DNA from: JBCBJZ01 sp038522635
GTDB lineage: Bacteria > Pseudomonadota > Alphaproteobacteria > Rhizobiales > Hyphomicrobiaceae
DNA: 24,808 nucleotides
Reading direction: 5' to 3'
Assembly (NCBI GenBank): GCA_038522635.1
Contig: JBCBJZ010000041.1
Location: 1-24,808 of the forward strand
Under the pieces are notes generated by a model. That model worked only from the letters and a program-made list of their open reading frames with translations, did not search any database and was not told where the DNA came from. The position numbers and the translations under genes were made by a program. This document shows, piece after piece, positions 15,864-22,033 of this stretch (the stretch's first letter is position 1; each line of letters opens with the position of its first letter).

Positions 15864-16469
15864 TCACGACTTCTTTGCCGTGCCCCCAAACGGACGCGGA
15901 GGCGGCGGTGCGAGCGCCTCGTCTGGCGCAAACAGCGGGAGCGTTGCCGTATCGCCGTTGATCGCCTCTGGCTTCAACATCCAAGGCGCTGGCGCAGCGA
16001 TGCGACCGCCCGGCGCCCAAGCAAAGTAGCCCAACGCGCCTGCCGCGGGGATCGGTTCGACCGCACGCGGATCGGCCAGCTGGAGCCCGCTCTTGCCGCC
16101 GAACCAGGGGCTGTCACTCACCTTGATCAACGCGACCACGTCGACAACGCCGATGATGGCGCTGCGCACCAAAGCGCGTGCGGCAGGCGGCGTCACCCCG
16201 TGTTCACGCAGCCGCCAAGCGCCCCAATCGTATTCGCGCTGCGTCATGCCGGTAGCCGCGTGGATACAGATCCTGCCAGGCTTCATCGCGCCTGCGCGCA
16301 TCGATCCTGGCGAGCGGTTTTCCACGTCCTTACCGGCATAAATGATCGCCCAGGCCCAAGGCTGGCGCACCGAAAGCGCGAGCGTCGGCAACGCGTTTTG
16401 CGGCCTCGTCACGCGCGCACCGGGGACATCGCGGCATCGCGCCAAAACCCTATCGCGCGTCCGCTGCAC
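15864..16469 (-). CDS. ASCH/PUA-like domain protein
   Basis: A protein of up to 201 residues with the signature LALSVRQPWAWAIIYAGKDVENRS (beginning near residue 30), GRICIHAATGMTQREYDW and a later IIGVVDVVALI strand. This is the ASCH-like (PUA-fold) pattern of predicted RNA- or nucleotide-binding proteins. The C-terminal 25 residues are Pro-rich and probably disordered. The start is uncertain: GTG at 16469 gives the longest form and GTG at 16412 one that begins nine residues before the conserved domain; neither has a good ribosome site. It is convergent with the TetR gene and divergent from the GMC oxidoreductase gene. The cellular role is unknown. Confidence 0.75.
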   Translation of the reverse strand: MQRTRDRVLARCRDVPGARVTRPQNALPTLALSVRQPWAWAIIYAGKDVENRSPGSMRAGAMKPGRICIHAATGMTQREYDWGAWRLREHGVTPPAARALVRSAIIGVVDVVALIKVSDSPWFGGKSGLQLADPRAVEPIPAAGALGYFAWAPGGRIAAPAPWMLKPEAINGDTATLPLFAPDEALAPPPPRPFGGTAKKS

Positions 16470-16558
16470 TGCAGCAAAAGCGATTTTTTGAGACCGAACC
16501 GCCCATTTTTTTGGAACTCAGGCACGCTTTTGCCTTCCATGTGCTATACACGCATTCC

Positions 16559-16603
16559 GGCCTTGGACGCCTCAACCTCTCTACATCCCGCCCATCCAAG
16601 GCC
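16559..16603. promoter_or_regulatory. 9-bp inverted repeat in the leader of the GMC oxidoreductase gene
   Basis: GGCCTTGGA (16559-16567) and TCCAAGGCC (16595-16603) are exact reverse complements 27 bases apart, ending 15 bases before the ATG at 16619 and 7 bases before the GGAG ribosome site. A TATACA at 16545-16550 could be a -10 box just upstream, which would put both arms in the transcribed leader. It could be an operator or a leader hairpin. Confidence 0.4.
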
Positions 16604-16618
16604 ACCGGATGGAGCTTC

Positions 16619-18244
16619 ATGACCTACGACTACATCATCGTTGGCGCCGGCTCAGCCGGTTGCGTTTTGGCCAACCGCCTGTCCGCCGACCCGTCTGTAC
16701 GCGTGCTGCTGCTTGAAGCGGGCGGGCGCGATCTGAACCCATGGATCCACGTGCCCGTCGGTTACTTCAAGACGCTGCACAACCCCAACACGGACTGGTG
16801 CTACAAAGCCGAGCCCGATCCAGGGCTGAACGGTCGCGCGATCGACTGGCCACGCGGCAAGACGCTGGGTGGCTCAAGCTCCATCAATGGGCTGCTTTAC
16901 ATCCGCGGTCAGCGCCAGGACTACGATACGTGGTCGCAACTGGGGAACCGCGGCTGGAGCTACGAGGATGTGCTGCCGCTCTTCAAGCGTTCCGAACGCC
17001 ACGAGCTGGGCGAAGACGAGCATCATGGCGCGGATGGTGGCTTAGCCGTCTCGACGATGCGCGCCAAAAGCGTGATCGCCGAAGCGTTCATCGATGCGGC
17101 GGTCGAAATGGGCGTGCCCCGCAGTGACGACTTCAACGGCGCTGAACAGGAAGGGGCTGGCTACTTCCAGCAGACCGCTCGCTCCGGCTTTCGCTGTTCG
17201 AGCGCACGCGCGTTCCTGCATCCGGTTCGCAAGCGCCCCAACCTCGACATCGCGACCCACGCGCACACGCAAAACCTGCTGTTCGCACCTGACGATGCCA
17301 CCCGCGTGAGCGGCGTGCGCTACCGCCGCAAACAGACCATGCAAGATGTCCACCTCAAGCCAGGCGGCGAAGTGGTGCTGGCGGCAGGCGCGATCGGCTC
17401 ACCGCAACTGCTTGAAGTGTCCGGCATCGGTCAGGGCCAGGTGCTGCAGGACGCCGGTGTCGAGGTGCGTAACGATCTCAAAGGCGTCGGTGAAGCGCTG
17501 CAGGATCATCTGCAGATCCGCCTTGTCTACGAAGTGAACGTGCCCACGCTCAACGATGCGATCAACAGCTTCACGCGCCGGATGGGCATCGGCATGCAAT
17601 ACGCCTTTTTCCGCACCGGGCCGATGAGCTTGGGTGCAAGCCAGGTGTGCATTTTTGCCCGCTCGATGGATTGGCTGGAGACGCCTGACATCCAGTTCCA
17701 CTTCCAACCGCTCAGCGCCGATAAGCCGGGGATCAAAATGCATCCCTTCTCAGGGATAACCTCATCGGTCTGCCAGTTGCGCCCCGAAAGCCGTGGCCAC
17801 ATTCACATCCGCACGCCGCGTGCCGATGACCACCCCGCGATCACGCCGAACTATCTGTCGGCGCATGCGGATCAGGAATGCGCGGTCCGGGCGATGCGGT
17901 TTGCGCGCGCGATGACGAAGACGAAGGCGCTCGCGCCTTACATCGAGCGCGAGCACGTGCCGACGGGCGCACCTGAAAGCGATGAAGCGTTGCTCGATGC
18001 GGCGCGCTCGATTTCGCAGACGATCTACCATCCGACCAGTACCTGCCGCATGGGCCAGGATGAGACCGCCGTGGTCAACGAGCGCCTCCAGGTGCGCGGC
18101 ATCCGTTCGCTCCGCATTGCGGATGCGTCGATCATGCCGGTGATCGTCAGCGGCAACACCAACGCGCCTACGATCATGATCGGCGAAAAGGCGAGCGACA
18201 TGATCCTTGAAGACCGCAAAGTCGGCGCTCTGGCCGGGGTTTAG
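16619..18244 (+). CDS. GMC family FAD-dependent oxidoreductase (choline dehydrogenase-like)
   Basis: A 541-residue flavoprotein of the glucose-methanol-choline family, oxidising an alcohol to an aldehyde with FAD and probably a membrane quinone or other acceptor. Motifs in order: the dinucleotide fold GAGSAGCVLANRLS (9-22), WPRGKTLGGSSSINGLLYIRG (from 77), GAIGSPQLLEVSGIG (257-271), and the catalytic region with H471 in YHPTSTCRMG and N515 in SGNTNAPT, then IGEKASDMI. ATG at 16619 is chosen because it directly precedes the FAD motif and has GGAG four bases upstream; the frame runs 36 codons further upstream without a ribosome site. It resembles BetA and AlkJ types, but no betaine genes are nearby, so choline is not assumed. 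Hairpin repeat copy B follows 27 bases after the stop. Confidence 0.93.
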   Translation: MTYDYIIVGAGSAGCVLANRLSADPSVRVLLLEAGGRDLNPWIHVPVGYFKTLHNPNTDWCYKAEPDPGLNGRAIDWPRGKTLGGSSSINGLLYIRGQRQDYDTWSQLGNRGWSYEDVLPLFKRSERHELGEDEHHGADGGLAVSTMRAKSVIAEAFIDAAVEMGVPRSDDFNGAEQEGAGYFQQTARSGFRCSSARAFLHPVRKRPNLDIATHAHTQNLLFAPDDATRVSGVRYRRKQTMQDVHLKPGGEVVLAAGAIGSPQLLEVSGIGQGQVLQDAGVEVRNDLKGVGEALQDHLQIRLVYEVNVPTLNDAINSFTRRMGIGMQYAFFRTGPMSLGASQVCIFARSMDWLETPDIQFHFQPLSADKPGIKMHPFSGITSSVCQLRPESRGHIHIRTPRADDHPAITPNYLSAHADQECAVRAMRFARAMTKTKALAPYIEREHVPTGAPESDEALLDAARSISQTIYHPTSTCRMGQDETAVVNERLQVRGIRSLRIADASIMPVIVSGNTNAPTIMIGEKASDMILEDRKVGALAGV

Positions 18245-18270
18245 AGCAACGGGCGGGCAGCGGCGCTGGA

Positions 18271-18363
18271 GTTCATCCGCTTCAGGTGGAACCACCTGAG
18301 GCGAAAGATGAACGGCAAGGCAAAAGCTTAGATGTCGGTTCCGCTTCAAGCTGAAGCGAACCG
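18271..18363 (+). repeat. Interspersed hairpin repeat, copy B
   Basis: Two stem-loops in series lie between the GMC and ribF stops. The first (18271-18313) pairs GTTCATC with GATGAAC outside and GCTTCAGGTGG with CCACCTGAGGC inside (one G-T pair). The second (18336-18363) pairs CGGTTCCGCTTCA with TGAAGCGAACCG with one bulged base. It shares GTTCATCCGC, GAACGGCAA, AGATGTCGGT and GCTTCAA with copy A at 13678-13745, the last three at identical spacing. It may serve as the 3' end for the two convergent genes. It resembles the palindromic intergenic repeats common in Hyphomicrobiales. Confidence 0.8.
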
Positions 18364-18377
18364 CCTCTAGCGCCTGT

Positions 18378-19397
18378 TTAGCCCGTTGCCGGGGGAACGC
18401 TGAGAGCGCGTGGCGCGATGGCGGGCGCGGGCGGCCAGCGCAAAGGTCCTTCAAGCGGCGTACGCGCAAGCGCGGCGCGCGCATCCTCGCAATCGCGTTG
18501 CATCTGCGCGACCAACGCATCCCCATCGACGAAGCGCTGGTCAGGCCGCAAGTGGGCGATGAACTCAACGTCGATCCATTGGCCGTAAAGATCACCGTCA
18601 AAATCGAACAGGAAGACTTCGAGCACCGGTTTGCCATCATCGAATGTGGGTCGCGTGCCCAAGTAGGCAGCACCTTCGTAGATGGCGTCACCGTGGTAGA
18701 TGCGCACCGCGAAGATGCCGTGCCCCAGCGCCGTGCCCGCCGCCATATGGATGTTGGCCGTGGGAAAGCCGAGCCCGGTGCCGAGTTTCGCGCCGCCGAC
18801 CACCTTACCGCCAACCCGCCACCAATGGCCAAGCGCATCGGCTGCACCGTGCACATCCCCCTGGGCCAACTGCGCCCTTATCGTGCTCGATGAGTAGACC
18901 TCACCTTGCGCAGCAACGGGCTCGACGATCGTGACGCCAAGGCCTGCCGCCTCAGCGTGTGCGCGCAGCAGCGCTCCATCGCCCTCACGGCCACGACCGA
19001 AACGGAAATCGTAGCCCACCACCACATGCTTAACCCCAAGGCGCGTGAACAGCAGATCATCGATGAAGGCCTGCGCGCTCATCGTGGCCAACGCTTGATC
19101 GAAGGGGACCACGACGGCGAGGTCCAGCCCATAGCCGGCCAGCAGGCGGAGGCGCTGCTGAAGCGTGGTCAGCGTGAAGTGCGGGCGCTCAGGCGCGAAG
19201 TAACGGCGCGGGTGCGGGTCAAACAGCATCACACCAGCGCCCGGCGCCCGCCCGCATGAGTCGGCAATCTGCCGCGCGGCCAGGTGCGCCGCGTCAATGA
19301 GTGCACGATGCCCCCGGTGCACGCCGTCGAAGTTGCCGAGCGCCAGCACATGCCCCTCAACGCCTGCCACCTGCTCGTTAAAGCCCCAAGCGCGCAT
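18378..19397 (-). CDS. ribF: Bifunctional riboflavin kinase/FMN adenylyltransferase
   Basis: A 339-residue RibF, making FMN from riboflavin and then FAD in the cytoplasm. The adenylyltransferase half shows GNFDGVHRGH (21-30), DPHP (60-63), GYDFRFGRGREG (128-139) and SSTIR (170-174). The kinase half shows GFPTANI (210-216) and the catalytic Glu in VLEVFLFDFDGDLYG (E260). Length and domain order are normal. ATG at 19397 has a GGAAAGGG stretch upstream. It lies 23 bases after maoC on the same strand, so the two are probably one operon. Copy B of the hairpin repeat lies past its stop. FAD made here would serve the neighbouring GMC flavoprotein among many others, but this is housekeeping rather than specific linkage. 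Confidence 0.96.
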   Translation of the reverse strand: MRAWGFNEQVAGVEGHVLALGNFDGVHRGHRALIDAAHLAARQIADSCGRAPGAGVMLFDPHPRRYFAPERPHFTLTTLQQRLRLLAGYGLDLAVVVPFDQALATMSAQAFIDDLLFTRLGVKHVVVGYDFRFGRGREGDGALLRAHAEAAGLGVTIVEPVAAQGEVYSSSTIRAQLAQGDVHGAADALGHWWRVGGKVVGGAKLGTGLGFPTANIHMAAGTALGHGIFAVRIYHGDAIYEGAAYLGTRPTFDDGKPVLEVFLFDFDGDLYGQWIDVEFIAHLRPDQRFVDGDALVAQMQRDCEDARAALARTPLEGPLRWPPAPAIAPRALSVPPATG

Positions 19398-19420
19398 GCC
19401 GCTTTGGCCCTTTCCGCCGC

Positions 19421-19849
19421 TCAGCCCGATGACGCCGCCGAGGGCACGATCAGCATCGCTTCGCCCTCAAGGACTGGGCGCCCTGCCACCTCACAGCGGC
19501 ACTGGAACAGACACCGGTTGCGGCTGACGAACAGCTCTTCCACTTCGACCGTGGAGACCACTTCATCGCCAATCCGTACCGGCGCCTTGAAGTTCAGCGT
19601 TTGCGACACGTAAATCGCGCCCGGCCCCGGCATCCGCGTCCCGAACACCGCGGAGATGTAGCTTGCTGTTAGCATGCCGTGCGCGATGCAGGCCTTAAAC
19701 ATCGTACCCGCCGCATAAGCTTCGTCGATGTGCACGGGGTTGGTATCGCCCGACAACACCGCGAACTGATCGATGATCTCTTTGGTGACGGTGTTGGTGA
19801 GGCTGGCACTCATGCCGACGGCCAAATCTTCAAACGTGTAGGATTGCAT
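19421..19849 (-). CDS. MaoC-like (R)-specific enoyl-CoA hydratase family protein
   Basis: A 142-residue single hot-dog-fold protein of the MaoC/PhaJ type. The hydratase-2 motif is clear: SGDTNPVHIDEAYA with catalytic D35 and H40, followed by HGML (57-60). Such proteins hydrate enoyl-CoA to (R)-3-hydroxyacyl-CoA, or serve in other acyl-CoA hydration steps. ATG at 19849 has no strong ribosome site. It precedes ribF in the same direction by 23 bases, an arrangement I recall from other alphaproteobacteria. The divergent neighbour is trcR, leaving about 315 bases of shared upstream region. The acyl-chain preference cannot be told. Confidence 0.92.
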   Translation of the reverse strand: MQSYTFEDLAVGMSASLTNTVTKEIIDQFAVLSGDTNPVHIDEAYAAGTMFKACIAHGMLTASYISAVFGTRMPGPGAIYVSQTLNFKAPVRIGDEVVSTVEVEELFVSRNRCLFQCRCEVAGRPVLEGEAMLIVPSAASSG

Positions 19850-20064
19850 CGTCGGCCATTCGCATCACAAGAACATCGCGCACCGCGGTCCTGACCGCCC
19901 GGACCGATGCTCGGAAGGCTGGGGACAGCCGCATGTGCGTACTTGCTTTTTCGAGGCCACGCAATCCGCAGGCCTCCTGCAAAACGCCTGCAACGCTGCC
20001 TCTTCCTCTGGCCTCTCCCTTTAGCCTGGGCTGCACTTCAGCACTGCGCGGGGAAGCCAACGCT

Positions 20065-20092
20065 TTGCAGCGCTGCGTAAACGGCCTATATG
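20065..20092 (+). promoter_or_regulatory. Candidate housekeeping promoter of trcR
   Basis: TTGCAG (20065-20070) and TATATG (20087-20092) are spaced by 16 bases and lie about 75 bases upstream of the trcR ATG. The -10-like box is one of the few AT-rich hexamers in the gap. Proposed by eye; the transcript start is unknown. Confidence 0.4.
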
Positions 20093-20127
20093 TAACTGAT
20101 CCCCAACAGGATGAGCCCAACCGGCCC

Positions 20128-20148
20128 CGCGCGAACCTGCTTCGCGCG
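20128..20148 (+). promoter_or_regulatory. 8-bp leader hairpin next to the trcR ribosome site
   Basis: CGCGCGAA (20128-20135) and TTCGCGCG (20141-20148) pair perfectly around CCTGC. The hairpin ends four bases before the Shine-Dalgarno AGGAGA (20153-20158), which itself lies seven bases before the ATG at 20166. In the mRNA it would sit against the ribosome-binding region and could affect initiation, or be a protein or RNA target. Confidence 0.45.
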
Positions 20149-20165
20149 CGACAGGAGAAGTGTAC

Positions 20166-21032
20166 ATGAACGCCCTGCCCCTGATGCCCAAAGCGACCGC
20201 CGTCTGGCTGGTCGACAATACTTCGCTGACGTTCAGCCAGATCGCCGATTTTTGCGGTCTGCATCCCCTTGAGGTGCGCGGCATTGCTGATGGTGAGGTA
20301 GCGCAGGGAATCAAAGGCCAGGACCCGATCAGTTCCAACCAGCTCACGCGCGAAGAGATCAAGCGCGGCGAAAACGACGAGAACCACCGTCTCAAGCTCG
20401 CCAAGGCGAAGGTCACGGTGCCCGTCGTCAAATCGAAAAAGGGTCCGCGCTACACGCCCGTTTCGCGCCGGCAGGATCGTCCGAACGCGATCCTTTGGTT
20501 GCTGCGCTCGCATCCTGAAATGAAGGACAGTCAGATCATGCGGCTTGTGGGCACCACCAAGCCGACGATCACCGCGATCCGCGACCGCACGCATTGGAAT
20601 TCGCCCAACCTGCAGCCACTAGATCCGGTGACGCTGGGGTTGTGTTCGCAAATCGACCTGGATGCCGAGGTCAGCAAGGCGAACGCGCGGGCGATGAAGG
20701 AGCGCGCGCATGACCGCGAGCCGCTTGAAGAAGCGGGGACTTTGTTGCCGATCGCGGAGACCACGGAGCAGCCGCAGCCCGCTGAGATCGTGGAAGCGGC
20801 AGATTTAGAGCCGACGCCAGCGCCGGTCAGCGCTGAAGCTGCAGCGGCCGATGAGGAAGCCCGCATGCGGGCGCAGCTTGAGCAGATGGGCGAGAGCGAC
20901 GGGGACGCTGCGACGACAGACGACAGCGAGCCGGCAGCGCACGATGCTGAAGGCGATGCCACCGCCACGACAGCAGGCGATGAAGATGCGGCCCAACCGG
21001 CTAACGAAGACCTCAAAACCGACCCGGCCTGA
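20166..21032 (+). CDS. trcR: DUF1013 protein, cell cycle transcriptional regulator TrcR-like
   Basis: A 288-residue protein of the DUF1013/TrcR family, found in Alphaproteobacteria. The conserved part is residues 1-180: MNALPLMPKATAVWLVDN, a helix-turn-helix-like stretch LTFSQIADFCGLHPLEVRGI (21-40), the GIKGQDPISSNQL block, RRQDRPNAILWLLRSHPE (101-118) and a second helix-turn-helix-like MRLVGTTKPTITAIRDRTHW (125-144). It is regarded as a DNA-binding regulator in the cell-cycle network. The last ~100 residues are Ala/Glu/Asp/Pro-rich, low complexity and probably disordered. ATG at 20166 has AGGAGA seven bases upstream; a GTG two codons earlier is less suited. It is monocistronic and divergent from maoC. 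The gene symbol follows the family name in databases as I recall it. Confidence 0.88.
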   Translation: MNALPLMPKATAVWLVDNTSLTFSQIADFCGLHPLEVRGIADGEVAQGIKGQDPISSNQLTREEIKRGENDENHRLKLAKAKVTVPVVKSKKGPRYTPVSRRQDRPNAILWLLRSHPEMKDSQIMRLVGTTKPTITAIRDRTHWNSPNLQPLDPVTLGLCSQIDLDAEVSKANARAMKERAHDREPLEEAGTLLPIAETTEQPQPAEIVEAADLEPTPAPVSAEAAAADEEARMRAQLEQMGESDGDAATTDDSEPAAHDAEGDATATTAGDEDAAQPANEDLKTDPA

Positions 21033-21192
21033 TCGGGCACTATCGCGGCGCAGAGGGCGCGCCTCAACGGAGGGGAAAGGTCGTCTTGGCGCCGGCCCAC
21101 GTTCGCGTTGAACCGTGACCGGCATCTCCTCTTCGACTTGCGGTTCATCGTCGTAGGTGGACACAGTTCACGCCACCAGAGGCGGCGAATCG

Positions 21193-21996
21193 TCAGCCCT
21201 CACCGTCGACGTTGACCACGTAGTTGAGTGGCAGCCGCCCCCCGTCGGCGTAAATCGTCTCGCCCGTGATGTAGCTCGCCTCATCGCTGGCAAGCCACGC
21301 CACGATCGCGCCGATCTCCTCCGGCCGGCCAAACCGCCCCAATGGCGTGCGCGACAGCACCCGCTGGCGGAACGCGTCATCCTTGACCACGTCCTTGATG
21401 AGCGGGGTCACGATGGTGCCCGGCCCGACCGCGTTGACGCGAATACCGTGCGGTGCCAGCGCCAGTGCCATCGCCTTCGTCAGTTGCGCCATCCCACCCT
21501 TTGAGACCGAGTAGGCCACGTGGTCCGGCAACGCGAACCGGTCGTTGATCGACGACATGTTGACGATAGCGCCCGGGTTTTTGGTGCGTGCTGGCTCTTC
21601 GAGCTGTTTGACCATCTGGCGCGCGCAGGCCTGGCCCACCAAAAAAGCGCCTTTCAAATTCGTATTCAAGATCCGCTCAAATTCGGCGAGTTCTAACGCC
21701 AGGAAGGGCGCATCATCCAAGATCCCGGCGTTGTTCACGCAGACATCGACCCGCCCGTGCGCCTCAAGGGCTGCGGCGAGCAGATTGTGCACATCGAGCT
21801 TTTCCGACACGTCCGCATGGACGAACATCGCATGCCCGCCCGAAGAACGCATGTCGGCGGCCGCCTTCTCGCCGCCCGCCTCATCGACGTCTGCGATGAC
21901 CACCTTGGCGCCCTCGCGGGCGAGGCGCTCAGCGCAGCCAAGACCGATCCCGCGCGCGGCCCCCGTGACGATCGCGACCTTATCTTCAAGCAGCAT
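21193..21996 (-). CDS. Short-chain dehydrogenase/reductase family oxidoreductase
   Basis: A 267-residue classical SDR. It has the Rossmann glycine motif TGAARGIG (11-18), Asp36 at the end of strand 2 (which favours NAD over NADP), NNAG (88-91), catalytic S149, Y162 and K166 (AYSVSK), and the PG cap with T near 192. ATG at 21996 has GGTGGAG nine bases upstream. It lies 37 bases after prpE on the same strand, so the two are probably co-transcribed. The C-terminus is slightly longer than usual. The substrate cannot be named; FabG-like, glucose dehydrogenase-like and hydroxyacyl-CoA activities are all possible. Confidence 0.92.
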   Translation of the reverse strand: MLLEDKVAIVTGAARGIGLGCAERLAREGAKVVIADVDEAGGEKAAADMRSSGGHAMFVHADVSEKLDVHNLLAAALEAHGRVDVCVNNAGILDDAPFLALELAEFERILNTNLKGAFLVGQACARQMVKQLEEPARTKNPGAIVNMSSINDRFALPDHVAYSVSKGGMAQLTKAMALALAPHGIRVNAVGPGTIVTPLIKDVVKDDAFRQRVLSRTPLGRFGRPEEIGAIVAWLASDEASYITGETIYADGGRLPLNYVVNVDGEG

Positions 21997-22033
21997 GCGC
22001 GCTCACTCCACCTTTCGCCCGTGTGCCTCGTCG

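Noticed and set aside
16545..16550. TATACA as a firm -10 box for the GMC gene
   Set aside because: No acceptable -35 hexamer lies 16-18 bases upstream, so it is mentioned but not annotated as a promoter.
20805..21164. Minus-strand frame beginning MSTYDDEPQVEEEMPV in the trcR-SDR gap
   Set aside because: The first residues look protein-like, but most of the frame is antisense to the trcR tail and reads as Arg/Ser/Ala-rich shadow sequence. There is no ribosome site before the GTG.
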